Positions 1 through 7,910 of a stretch of 20,499 bases of DNA are shown one piece after another (positions within the stretch are counted from its first letter, which is position 1; each line of letters opens with the position of its first letter). Position numbers and translations under genes: made by a program. The notes beneath the pieces were generated by a model, which worked only from the letters and a program-made list of their open reading frames with translations, made no database searches and was not told where the DNA came from. Source of the stretch: Bacteroidales bacterium (lineage in GTDB: Bacteria > Bacteroidota > Bacteroidia > Bacteroidales > GCA-2748055); contig JAOZLK010000011.1 of NCBI GenBank assembly GCA_029934875.1, positions 1-20,499 on the forward strand. The letters are read 5' to 3'.

Positions 1-1
1 G

Positions 2-1468
2 ATATCGGATCCCTCTGAAATTCAATTTCACATAAAGGCTCCCTTCTACAGAACCTGGTATGCCTTTGTTTTCTACGGATTTGTATTATTAATTGGCTTA
101 TTTATAATCCGAAAACTGCGACTACTGAGCTACCGCCTGGCCGAATCCAGGGTGAGTCAGCGCATGCAAACCAAACTGGACAGTCTGACCCAGGAGAAGG
201 CAAAATCGGATAAAATTGTTGCGGATATCCTGCCCAACCGTACAGCAGACCAGATTCGCCGGGAGGGCAAGGCAAAATGGGATAAGTATGAAAGAGCAAC
301 AGTTCTGTTTTCAGATATTCAGGGTTTCACCAAGATAGCCGAGGAAATGAATCCCGAAGCCCTCATTGATGAACTCGACCAGTTTTTCTTCCATTTCGAT
401 TCAGTGGTGGAGAAATACAACATCGAAAAGATAAAAACAATCGGGGATGCCTATATGGCAGCTGGCGGAATTCCGGAAAAAAACAGTACGAACCCGGTGG
501 AAGTGGTACTTGCAGCCCTGGAGATGCAAGCTTATATGCAACAACTGAAATTAACAAAAGCCGAGATTTGGGATTTACGTATCGGGGTTCATACGGGGCC
601 GGTTATTGCAGGAGTAATTGGACATAAAAAAGTGTCATACGACATTTGGGGAGATACGGTAAATACAGCTTCTCGAATGGAGTCATCAGGGAGCCCTGGA
701 AAGGTAAATATATCCGCGATCACTTATGGGATGGTCAAGGACTACTTCATCTGCGAATACAGGGGCAAGCTTCCGGTAAAATATAAGGGAAATATAGATA
801 TGTATTTTGTGACCGGTCTTCGTCCCGAACTGGCCGTCGACCTCAAAGGTATTCCAAACAAAAGATTCTTCATCAAACTACAGATACTCAGACTGGGCGA
901 TCTGGAGGACCGTGTTTTTGAAACCATCCTCCTCACTTTGCCAGACCACCTGCATTTTCACCACATCGAATATGCTCGAAAGGTATACAGCCAGTCTTTC
1001 CTTCTTTGCCGCGCCGAAGAGCTTGAACAGGAGGACCGGCTCCTATTGAGAACTGCAGCCCTGATGCTTTATACCGGTCTAAGCCAGGCCTATTCCAATT
1101 ACGAAAACAGGTCATCGGTCATAGCCAGGGATATCCTGCCCGAGTATAAATATTCCGAATCACAGATCGATAAGATCTGCAACCTGATCATGTCCACCAA
1201 ACTTCCCTTACAGCCAATAAACCAGCTGGAGAAAATTCTTATTGATGCCAAAATGGATTTTATTGGCCAGCCCGATTATATAGACCGGATTAAGTTGCTT
1301 CACAAAGAAATGGTGGAGACCGGGACAAACCTTAATGGTCAGCAATTCAAAAAACAACAATTGGAGCTTCTTTACACTTTTGACTTTTTCACCATAGCTG
1401 CCAGGCGACTCAGGGAGGTCTCGGGTGAAAAACAACGTACCGCTCTCGAGCAGGAAAGATGGATTTAA
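2..1468 (+). CDS. Membrane-anchored class III adenylate cyclase with degenerate HD domain (5' partial)
   Basis: Makes cAMP from ATP at the inner membrane, probably in response to a periplasmic signal. The reading frame is open to the left edge, so the N-terminus is missing; a GTG at 152 is only an internal codon. Codons from base 2 give the end of a Y_Y_Y-like periplasmic domain, then a transmembrane helix (about 56-115), then a helical linker. Numbering from the GTG at 152, the cyclase domain covers about 45-225. It has metal-binding D55 (LFSDIQGFT) and D99 (KIKTIGDAYM), ATP-selecting K95 and D164, and transition-state N171 and R175 (YDIWGDTVNTASRM). Lys and Asp at the specificity sites point to adenylate rather than guanylate cyclase. 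All catalytic residues are in one chain, so it should act as a homodimer. Residues about 254-420 resemble an HD phosphohydrolase but lack key metal ligands. The sensor assignment is inferred from a short stretch. Confidence 0.88.
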   Translation: MSDPSEIQFHIKAPFYRTWYAFVFYGFVLLIGLFIIRKLRLLSYRLAESRVSQRMQTKLDSLTQEKAKSDKIVADILPNRTADQIRREGKAKWDKYERATVLFSDIQGFTKIAEEMNPEALIDELDQFFFHFDSVVEKYNIEKIKTIGDAYMAAGGIPEKNSTNPVEVVLAALEMQAYMQQLKLTKAEIWDLRIGVHTGPVIAGVIGHKKVSYDIWGDTVNTASRMESSGSPGKVNISAITYGMVKDYFICEYRGKLPVKYKGNIDMYFVTGLRPELAVDLKGIPNKRFFIKLQILRLGDLEDRVFETILLTLPDHLHFHHIEYARKVYSQSFLLCRAEELEQEDRLLLRTAALMLYTGLSQAYSNYENRSSVIARDILPEYKYSESQIDKICNLIMSTKLPLQPINQLEKILIDAKMDFIGQPDYIDRIKLLHKEMVETGTNLNGQQFKKQQLELLYTFDFFTIAARRLREVSGEKQRTALEQERWI

Positions 1469-1496
1469 AACATCCTTTTACAACATGATTTCTGAA

Positions 1497-1527
1497 TTGG
1501 TGCTCAGCGAACGATTGATTACTTTTG
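1497..1527 (+). promoter_or_regulatory. Bacteroidota-type promoter of the aminotransferase gene
   Basis: TTG at 1497-1499, a 20-bp spacer, then TACTTTTG at 1520-1527, matching the TAnnTTTG -7 element. Transcription would begin near 1534, upstream of the ATG at 1558. A TTG codon at 1525 lies inside this element, so it cannot be the translation start of a transcript from here. Confidence 0.6.
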
Positions 1528-1557
1528 ATTCCTGTTTACTCGAAAACATCACGCATT

Positions 1558-2574
1558 ATGGATCTTGACTGGAAAAACCTTGGCTTTAATATATTAAAAA
1601 CCGATTACAACATTCGGAGTGTTTTTCGCGACGGAAAGTGGGGCGAACTTGAAGTATCCAGTGAAGATACCTTCCCCATGCACATTGGTGCCACCTGCCT
1701 GCACTACGGACAGGAGTCCTTCGAGGGCCTCAAGGCCTACACCGGTGCCGATGGAAAAATCAGGCTCTTCAGGCACGATGAAAATGCCAGAAGAATGATC
1801 CAGTCAGCACGTGGAATATTAATGGCCGAAGTACCGGTGGAACTTTTCATGGAGGCTGTTGAGAAGGTCGTAATGCTCAACAAGAGATTCATTCCCCCCC
1901 ATGGTTCCGGAGCCTCGCTCTACATAAGGCCCCTGCTCATAGGTACAGGGCCCGAGGTGGGTGTCAGGCCCGCCTCTGAATACACCTTCCTGGTATTTGT
2001 GATGCCGGTGGGTCCATATTTTAAAACAGGCTTCAAGCCTGTTGACATGATGATTTGTCGGGATCATGACCGAGCGGCTCCCCAGGGTACCGGGCATCTT
2101 AAAGTAGGTGGGAATTATGCTGCCAGCATGTGTTCCATTCAGGATGCTCACGAAAAAGGGTTTGCTACAGCCATGTACCTGGATGCCAAAGAAAAAAAAT
2201 ATATCGATGAGTGTGGTCCTGCCAACTTTTTCGGAATAAGGAACAATACCTATGTAACACCAAAGTCTGAATCCATCTTAAACTCAATTACCAACAGGAG
2301 CCTGCAAACCCTGGCTGAGAGTTTTGGCATGAAAGTGGAAGTGCGCCCGGTTCCCCTGGAGGAGCTGGCCGACTTTGAAGAGGCAGGAGCATGTGGTACA
2401 GCCGCTGTAATCACTCCCATTCACCGGATCGTGGATCCGGTAAAGGACCTCAGCTATACCTTTGGGAATGCCGATAATCCGGGGCCGGTAACAAGCCGCC
2501 TTTATGAAACCCTTGTGGGGATTCAGACCGGGGACCTGGAAGATCCCTATGGATGGACCAAGATTCTTGATTAA
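1558..2574 (+). CDS. ilvE: Branched-chain amino acid aminotransferase
   Basis: PLP-dependent fold-type IV transaminase of the cytoplasm. It interconverts leucine, isoleucine and valine with their 2-oxo acids, using 2-oxoglutarate/glutamate. The protein is 338 residues from the ATG at 1558, which gives the family's usual N-terminus (MDLDWKNLGF, then KTDYNIRSVFRDGKWG). The frame is open back to a TTG at 1525, but that codon sits in the -7 promoter element. The PLP-binding lysine is K182 in GTGHLKVGGNYAA, and E218 lies in the cofactor-contacting DECGPAN segment. YGQESFEGLKAY near the N-terminus is also typical. It appears to be transcribed alone: its own promoter is upstream and a new -7 element precedes the next gene. 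The family is clear. A D-amino-acid transaminase or lyase is unlikely given the full BCAT-type motifs. Confidence 0.95.
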   Translation: MDLDWKNLGFNILKTDYNIRSVFRDGKWGELEVSSEDTFPMHIGATCLHYGQESFEGLKAYTGADGKIRLFRHDENARRMIQSARGILMAEVPVELFMEAVEKVVMLNKRFIPPHGSGASLYIRPLLIGTGPEVGVRPASEYTFLVFVMPVGPYFKTGFKPVDMMICRDHDRAAPQGTGHLKVGGNYAASMCSIQDAHEKGFATAMYLDAKEKKYIDECGPANFFGIRNNTYVTPKSESILNSITNRSLQTLAESFGMKVEVRPVPLEELADFEEAGACGTAAVITPIHRIVDPVKDLSYTFGNADNPGPVTSRLYETLVGIQTGDLEDPYGWTKILD

Positions 2575-2579
2575 ATTCT

Positions 2580-2587
2580 TATCTTTG
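2580..2587 (+). promoter_or_regulatory. -7 promoter element upstream of ftsX
   Basis: TATCTTTG fits TAnnTTTG and lies 20 bp before the ftsX ATG, only a few bases past the ilvE stop. I see no good TTG at the expected -33 distance, so this rests on the -7 box alone. Confidence 0.45.
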
Positions 2588-2607
2588 TCACTGCCATTTT
2601 TCAGGCT

Positions 2608-3483
2608 ATGTCAAAGAAAGAAAACAGGACATATTCCCGTAGGATCCGGAGCTCGGCGATCACCTCGATGATAAGTATTTCCCTTGTATTACTGCTACTT
2701 GGCCTGGTGGGCCTTTTACTGGTAAACGGGAGAAACATCAGACAGCAGGTCATGGAGAGCATTGGATTCAATGTTATCCTCAAAGAGAACATCAAAGAGG
2801 CTGATATCTATCAGCTCCAGAAAATTCTTGATGCCAGGGAATATATCCTATCCACAGAATACATTACAAAAGAAGAAGCTGCACTGGAAACAGAACAGGT
2901 GCTGGGTGAGGATTTCATCCAATTCCTTGGTTACAACCCGCTACCCCCATCCATCAGGGTAAGATTGCATCAGCAATGGGCCAAGCCTGACTCAGTTATG
3001 ATCATTGAACAGGATTTGATGCAATACGACTCTGTCGAGGAGGTCTATTACAAGAAATCGCTGCTGTACACCATTAATGAGAACATCAGGCAGATCTCAC
3101 TGATCATCCTTGGGTTCTCCATTCTTCTTACTCTTATTTCGGTAACCCTGATCAACAATACAATCCGCTTATCCATTTACTCCAAGCGGTTTATCATCAA
3201 TACCATGCAACTGGTGGGTGCGACGAGGGGTTTTATACGCAGACCCTTTCTTTTCCGTGGAGCTGCAAGCGGCTTTTCGGCCAGCCTGATCTCCCTGGCC
3301 CTTCTTTTTGGCCTGGTTTATCTCCTGCAGGAGGAATTTGAAGGTGTAATTTCCCTTAAGGACTATGATTTGCTGGCCATACTTGCATTGGGTGTAATTC
3401 TAATCGGCATGATCATTAACTGGGTTTCCACCTTTTTCGCAGTCAACAAGTACCTGAATATTAAGACCGACAAGCTTTATTAA
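2608..3483 (+). CDS. ftsX: FtsX-like permease, cell-division ABC transporter membrane subunit
   Basis: Inner-membrane partner of the FtsE ATPase. In bacteria this pair controls peptidoglycan hydrolases at the division site. The protein is 291 residues with the FtsX layout: one transmembrane helix at about 17-39, an extracytoplasmic domain at about 42-158, then three helices at about 161-183, 217-240 and 254-277. The QLVGATRGFIRRPFLFRGA segment between helices 2 and 3 is the conserved cytoplasmic loop that contacts FtsE. No ftsE is in the window, so the ATPase would have to be encoded elsewhere. It heads a tight run with DUF3098 (12-bp gap), uppP and truB, which links it to envelope building. 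The start is the ATG at 2608, right after a -7 promoter element. The family is well supported by topology and loop sequence. Confidence 0.92.
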   Translation: MSKKENRTYSRRIRSSAITSMISISLVLLLLGLVGLLLVNGRNIRQQVMESIGFNVILKENIKEADIYQLQKILDAREYILSTEYITKEEAALETEQVLGEDFIQFLGYNPLPPSIRVRLHQQWAKPDSVMIIEQDLMQYDSVEEVYYKKSLLYTINENIRQISLIILGFSILLTLISVTLINNTIRLSIYSKRFIINTMQLVGATRGFIRRPFLFRGAASGFSASLISLALLFGLVYLLQEEFEGVISLKDYDLLAILALGVILIGMIINWVSTFFAVNKYLNIKTDKLY

Positions 3484-3495
3484 ATACAGCACATT

Positions 3496-3759
3496 ATGAG
3501 TAACAAAAATAAAGGCAAAGAAAGTTTTGCTCTGGGAAAGGAGAATTACAAGCTCCTGGTGATTGGTTTTGCCATCATAGTTCTTGGTTTCGTCCTGATG
3601 ATAGGAGGAAAATCCACGGATCCCAATGTATTCAATGAAGAAGAAATCTTCAGTTTCCGTCGCATTACACTTGCCCCCATGGTAGTCCTGGCAGGATTCA
3701 TTTTCGAAATATGGGCCATCATGAAAAAGCCCAAATCGTCGGAGAATGACCTGGATTGA
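3496..3759 (+). CDS. DUF3098 small membrane protein
   Basis: An 87-residue protein of unknown function. It has a short basic, polar N-terminus (about 1-18), a transmembrane helix at about 20-40 (YKLLVIGFAIIVLGFVLMIG), a polar loop, a second helix at about 60-77 (LAPMVVLAGFIFEIWAIM), and a Lys/Ser-rich tail, so both ends are probably cytoplasmic. Size, topology and position directly after ftsX match the DUF3098 family of Bacteroidota. Its last 14 bases overlap the start of uppP, which suggests translational coupling. A role with FtsX or in undecaprenyl lipid recycling is a guess from position alone; nothing in the sequence suggests catalysis. Confidence 0.85.
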   Translation: MSNKNKGKESFALGKENYKLLVIGFAIIVLGFVLMIGGKSTDPNVFNEEEIFSFRRITLAPMVVLAGFIFEIWAIMKKPKSSENDLD

Positions 3760-4531
3760 GGCCCTGATTCTAGGTTTAATTCAGGGATTGACTGAGTTTT
3801 TACCGGTTAGTAGCAGCGGACACCTGGAAATCGGGAAGGTACTACTGAATGTGGAGGTCAAGGAGGATCTTACCTTTACAGTACTGGTCCATTTTGCAAC
3901 GGTATTGAGTACCATTACGGTTTTTTTTGGAGAGCTAAAGGAATTAACGCGCGGACTTTTTGCCTTTCGGTGGAATGCCGAAACTAAATATGTAAGCCGG
4001 ATTCTACTCTCCATGATCCCGGTACTGATTGTCGGCATACTATTTAAGGATGAAGTTGAATCCCTGTTCTCCGGAAACCTCAAGCTGGTTGGAGGCGCGC
4101 TGCTTGTAACTGCTGCTCTGCTAATCTCAACACAGCTGGTAAAAGCCGGGACAAAGAAAATACCCTTCCTGGATGCGCTTCTCATGGGAATTGCACAGGC
4201 CATCGCTGTAATTCCGGGGATCTCACGAGCGGGGGCAACCATCTCAACAGGCCTTCTTTTGAAGAATGACCGCAGCGAGGTAGCCAGATTTTCATTCCTG
4301 ATGGTATTACTTCCAATTATCGGGGCCGCTTTGCTTGACATCCTCTCCCTATCATCCTCTAACAGCGAACCGGCCATTTCCGCAGGTTCACTGATCATAG
4401 GATTCATAGCGGCTTATATTTCCGGATACCTGGCTTGCACCTGGATGATTCGCCTTGTAAAAAAGGGTAACCTTTACTGGTTTGCAATTTACTGTAGTGT
4501 GGTAGGAGTAATAGCAATAATATTTTCCTGA
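3746..4531 (+). CDS. uppP: Undecaprenyl-diphosphatase (UppP/BacA)
   Basis: Integral inner-membrane phosphatase that converts undecaprenyl diphosphate to undecaprenyl phosphate, recycling the lipid carrier for peptidoglycan and surface polysaccharides. Extra activity gives bacitracin tolerance in other bacteria. It is 261 residues and hydrophobic throughout. The first family motif reads LIQGLTEFLPVSSSGH (about 11-26), with the Q13/E17 pair of the (E/Q)xxxE signature. The second reads PGISRAGATIS (about 157-167), with the conserved arginine R161. The ATG at 3746 lies inside the end of the DUF3098 gene, and MTWIEALILGLIQG is the usual N-terminus. Only 4 bp separate its stop from truB, so it is almost certainly cotranscribed with both neighbours. 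No odd residues noted. Confidence 0.95.
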   Translation: MTWIEALILGLIQGLTEFLPVSSSGHLEIGKVLLNVEVKEDLTFTVLVHFATVLSTITVFFGELKELTRGLFAFRWNAETKYVSRILLSMIPVLIVGILFKDEVESLFSGNLKLVGGALLVTAALLISTQLVKAGTKKIPFLDALLMGIAQAIAVIPGISRAGATISTGLLLKNDRSEVARFSFLMVLLPIIGAALLDILSLSSSNSEPAISAGSLIIGFIAAYISGYLACTWMIRLVKKGNLYWFAIYCSVVGVIAIIFS

Positions 4532-4535
4532 TTGA

Positions 4536-5237
4536 ATGGATTTCAAAAACCCTGAAGCATACCTGGAGGGCAGCGTCCTCTACATTGATAAACCACTGAC
4601 ATGGACTTCCTTCGATGTGGTTAACAAAATTCGCTGGTCGCTTAAAACAAACCTTGGCATCAAAAAGATCAAGGTAGGGCATGCCGGCACCCTCGATCCC
4701 CTTGCCTCCGGACTGGTAATAGTCTGCACCGGACGAGCCACCAAGAGAATTACCCAGTTCCAGGATCTGGAGAAAGTTTACGACGCAAAGATCAGGCTGG
4801 GTGCCACCACCCCATCATTCGATCTGGAGACCGAGGTCGATCAAAGTTTTCCCTGGGAACACATCTCAAATGAGATGGTGATCCAGGCCCTGGAAAAATT
4901 ATCAGGCCCCCAGGATCAGATGCCCCCAATGTTCTCTGCAAAAAGTGTGGACGGAAAAAGAGCCTATACGATGGCGCGAAAAGGCAAGACCGTGGAGCTA
5001 AAACCGCAGGCCATAAGCATTCACAAGCTGGAATTACTGTCCATTGACCTTCCAGACCTCTCTGTTCATGTGGAATGCAGCAAGGGCACTTATATCCGTT
5101 CCCTGGCACGAGACCTTGGTGAAGAGCTGAAATCGGGTGGCCACCTGACGGGCCTGAGGAGAACAAGAATAGGTCCTTACAGCGTTTCAGATGCCCTAAC
5201 GCTCGACAACTTTATAGAAAAAATTAAACTTTTGTAA
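4536..5237 (+). CDS. truB: tRNA pseudouridine(55) synthase TruB
   Basis: Cytoplasmic enzyme that isomerises uridine 55 in the T-loop of nearly all tRNAs. The protein is 233 residues. The catalytic aspartate is D54 in GHAGTLDPLASGLV, the TruB family motif. Other conserved parts are the N-terminal DKPLTWTSFDVVNKIR, the GPQDQMPPMFSAKSVDGKRA segment, and CSKGTYIRSLARDLG near 180-195. It is shorter than E. coli TruB and seems to lack the C-terminal PUA extension, as many Bacteroidota versions do. It begins 4 bp after the uppP stop and ends 62 bp before queA; two tRNA-modification genes side by side fit a shared transcript. Confidence 0.95.
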   Translation: MDFKNPEAYLEGSVLYIDKPLTWTSFDVVNKIRWSLKTNLGIKKIKVGHAGTLDPLASGLVIVCTGRATKRITQFQDLEKVYDAKIRLGATTPSFDLETEVDQSFPWEHISNEMVIQALEKLSGPQDQMPPMFSAKSVDGKRAYTMARKGKTVELKPQAISIHKLELLSIDLPDLSVHVECSKGTYIRSLARDLGEELKSGGHLTGLRRTRIGPYSVSDALTLDNFIEKIKLL

Positions 5238-5299
5238 CATTTTTGTGTTTCTTACGTATAACGAGGCTCGCAAATAATTAATAATCTACTCCTTTGAAA

Positions 5300-6349
5300 A
5301 TGAAGCTATCCCAATACAAGTTCGATTTACCGACTGATTTAGTCGCAAAATTCCCGGCAAAAAACAGGGATGAGTCCAGGCTAATGGTGCTGGATCGCAA
5401 AACAAAAAAAATTGAACACAAAACCTTCAAAGACATCATCAACTATTTCGACGATCAGGATGTGATGATCTTTAACGACACCAAAGTGTTTCCCGCCAGG
5501 CTTTATGGAAACAAGGAGAAAACGGGTGCCGAAATTGAAGTCTTTCTGCTCAGGGAATTAAACCGTGAGCAGAGGCTCTGGGATGTTCTGGTGGATCCGG
5601 CACGGAAAATCAGGATTGGGAACAAGTTATATTTCGGAGAGGATGATTTACTTGTTGCCGAGGTGATCGACAACACTACATCGCGTGGAAGAACCCTTCG
5701 TTTCCTCTATGATGGAGAATATGACGATTTCAAGAAAACACTTTTTGAGCTGGGCGAAACCCCCCTTCCCAAGTTTATTGAACGCAAGGTTGAACCTGAA
5801 GACAAAGAACGCTACCAAACGGTCTATGCCAAGCATGAAGGTGCTGTTGCAGCACCAACTGCTGGGATGCACTACAGCCGCGAGCTTTTAAAGCGCCTGG
5901 AAATAAAAGGAATCGATTTTGCCTATATAACCCTCCATGTGGGTCTGGGTAACTTCCGTTCCGTTGATGTGGAAGACTTGACCAAGCACAAAATGGACTC
6001 CGAAAGGATCAATATTACCGACGATGCAGTTCGCCTGGTAAACACGGCCAAAGAGAAAAAGAGAAATGTCTGTGCGGTGGGTACCACTGTGATGCGTACA
6101 CTCGAGAGCTCAGTCTCCACCGATGGCTATTTAAAGGAGTTCGACGGCTGGACTAACAAATTTATTTTTCCACCCTATGAGTTTAGTGTCTCAAACAGGA
6201 TGGTATCTAACTTTCACCTGCCCTACTCCACTCTGCTGATGATGGTTTCTGCATTTGCAGGGTACAATTTTCTGATGGATTCTTACAAGGTGGCCATTAA
6301 GATGGGATATAAATTTGGAACATACGGCGATGCAATGCTGATCCTGTAA
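5300..6349 (+). CDS. queA: S-adenosylmethionine:tRNA ribosyltransferase-isomerase QueA
   Basis: Transfers and isomerises the ribosyl part of SAM onto 7-aminomethyl-7-deazaguanine in tRNA, giving epoxyqueuosine at wobble position 34 of the Asp, Asn, His and Tyr tRNAs. It is 349 residues from the ATG at 5300. The frame also has a TTG two codons earlier, but [11 protein letters not shown] is the usual beginning. Family motifs are [10 protein letters not shown] (about 59-68), APTAGMHYS in the middle, [15 protein letters not shown], and [12 protein letters not shown] near the C-terminal third. The 62 bp before it contain no convincing TAnnTTTG box, so it is probably read from the upstream run. The next gene starts 9 bp after its stop. 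The tRNA-Asn in this window is a queuosine-type substrate. Confidence 0.95.
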   Translation: MKLSQYKFDLPTDLVAKFPAKNRDESRLMVLDRKTKKIEHKTFKDIINYFDDQDVMIFNDTKVFPARLYGNKEKTGAEIEVFLLRELNREQRLWDVLVDPARKIRIGNKLYFGEDDLLVAEVIDNTTSRGRTLRFLYDGEYDDFKKTLFELGETPLPKFIERKVEPEDKERYQTVYAKHEGAVAAPTAGMHYSRELLKRLEIKGIDFAYITLHVGLGNFRSVDVEDLTKHKMDSERINITDDAVRLVNTAKEKKRNVCAVGTTVMRTLESSVSTDGYLKEFDGWTNKFIFPPYEFSVSNRMVSNFHLPYSTLLMMVSAFAGYNFLMDSYKVAIKMGYKFGTYGDAMLIL

Positions 6350-6358
6350 ACCCCAAAT

Positions 6359-7873
6359 ATGCCCCTTCTTAACTCCATCATCTCCTGGGTAAATGTAAAG
6401 AGACTTCACCAGATTGATCTTTTCAAAAAGTACCCCTTTGATGTTCAGAAGGAAGTCTTTACTTCCCTGGTCACCCAGGCAGCAAAAACGACCTGGGGCA
6501 TCCAGTACGGATACAACTCCATTTACTCCATTGAGGATTTCCAGCAACAGGTGCCTGTTAGCACTTACGAGGATGTAAAACCCTACATCAAAAGGCTTAG
6601 GGAAGGGGAGCAAAACGTGCTGTGGCCCAGCGAAATAAAGTGGTTTGCAAAATCGTCGGGCACCACCTCAGATAAAAGCAAGTTCATCCCGGTGAGTAAC
6701 GAATCACTGGAAGACTGTCATTTCAGAGCAGCAAAAGATGTGATCGCCTTCTATACGAAAGAGCGGCCCGAAAGCGGAGTACTTAAGGGAAAGACCCTCA
6801 CCCTGGGGGGCAGCGCGCAGGTAAATCAATTCAGTAATGCATCCTTTTATGGTGATCTATCGGCAGTCCTTATCGAAAATCTTCCCTTCTGGGCACAATT
6901 TATCCAAACCCCCGCTGCCGAAATAGCCCTCATTCCCGATTTTGAGGAGAAACTGGATAAAATCATAAAGTACACAATTGGAGAAAATGTGACCAGTATT
7001 GCAGGGGTTCCCTCGTGGAACCTTTTGCTGCTCAAGGGAGTTCTTGACTATACAGGCAAAAGCAACATTCTTGAAGTTTGGCCCAACCTGGAATTATTCA
7101 CCCACGGAGGAGTCAGCTTTTCCCCCTACAAAGAACAATTTGAAAAGCTAATTCCATCGGAAAACATGAATTACCTGGAGACCTATAACGCCTCGGAAGG
7201 TTTTTTCGGAATCCAGGATGAGTTGGACAGGGATGACATGCTACTGATGCTGGATCTTGGGGTTTTTTATGAGTTCATTCCCATGCACCATCTCCACGAA
7301 GATAATCCTCCTGTCATCACCATAGGTGAAGTTGAAATGGGTACAAATTACGCCATGCTGATCTCTACCAATGGGGGACTGTGGCGTTACTTAATAGGAG
7401 ATACTGTCGTATTTACTTCTCTTCTCCCCCACAGGATCAAGATCTCGGGCAGGACAAAATCTTACATCAATGCCTTTGGCGAAGAAGTGATCGAAGCCAA
7501 TGCAGAAAAAGCCATTATGAAAGCGTGCAAGGAGACCGGGGCATCCATCAGGGAGTACACCGCCGGTCCGCAATATATGAGCACCGATTCCAAGGGTGCA
7601 CACGAATGGATCATTGAGTTCGACACAGCTCCCGATAGCATTAAGAAATTTACAAAGGTGCTTGATGAGACACTCTGTGAGGTAAATTCGGACTATGAAG
7701 CAAAACGATACAAAAACCTGACCCTCATGGAGCCCCTGATCATTTCCGTGCAAAGTGGAACCTTCTATAAATGGATGCAAAAACGGGGGAAACTTGGCGG
7801 TCAGAATAAAATACCACGGCTGGCCAACAATCGGAAATATTTAGATGAGCTCGAGGGCATTCTAACCGAATAA
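6359..7873 (+). CDS. GH3 family (auxin-responsive promoter-like) acyl-adenylating enzyme
   Basis: A 504-residue member of the ANL adenylating superfamily, GH3 branch. Plant GH3 enzymes activate a carboxylic acid as acyl-AMP and couple it to an amino acid; the substrates of bacterial members are unknown. The ATP-binding loop is KSSGTTSDKSKF (about 98-109), the second motif is YNASEG (276-281), and the third contains LWRYLIGDTV (341-350) with ribose-contacting D348. SGRTKSYINAFGEEV (363-377) matches the hinge before the mobile C-terminal domain. No signal peptide is seen, so it is cytoplasmic. It lies 9 bp after queA and 37 bp before a deoxynucleoside kinase, probably in one transcript with queA. 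All nucleotide-binding motifs are intact, so it should be active. Family confidence is high; the substrate cannot be read from sequence. Confidence 0.9.
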   Translation: MPLLNSIISWVNVKRLHQIDLFKKYPFDVQKEVFTSLVTQAAKTTWGIQYGYNSIYSIEDFQQQVPVSTYEDVKPYIKRLREGEQNVLWPSEIKWFAKSSGTTSDKSKFIPVSNESLEDCHFRAAKDVIAFYTKERPESGVLKGKTLTLGGSAQVNQFSNASFYGDLSAVLIENLPFWAQFIQTPAAEIALIPDFEEKLDKIIKYTIGENVTSIAGVPSWNLLLLKGVLDYTGKSNILEVWPNLELFTHGGVSFSPYKEQFEKLIPSENMNYLETYNASEGFFGIQDELDRDDMLLMLDLGVFYEFIPMHHLHEDNPPVITIGEVEMGTNYAMLISTNGGLWRYLIGDTVVFTSLLPHRIKISGRTKSYINAFGEEVIEANAEKAIMKACKETGASIREYTAGPQYMSTDSKGAHEWIIEFDTAPDSIKKFTKVLDETLCEVNSDYEAKRYKNLTLMEPLIISVQSGTFYKWMQKRGKLGGQNKIPRLANNRKYLDELEGILTE

Positions 7874-7910
7874 AAGTTATTATCTTAGGCTCTCATTGAC
7901 CATCTAATTC

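Noticed and set aside
3781..4407. Long antisense reading frame (208 codons) opposite uppP
   Set aside because: It lies fully inside a clear UppP gene with intact motifs. Its composition (Ser, Arg and Pro rich) looks like a frame shadow, with no domain or start context.
5255..5275. Short segment before queA resembling the right part of the 8541-8633 palindrome
   Set aside because: Only about ten bases agree (GTATnACGAG), too few to call a second copy of a repeat family.
5238..5299. Possible promoter for queA
   Set aside because: TACTCCTTTG has four bases, not two, between TA and TTTG, and no other box fits; readthrough from truB is simpler.
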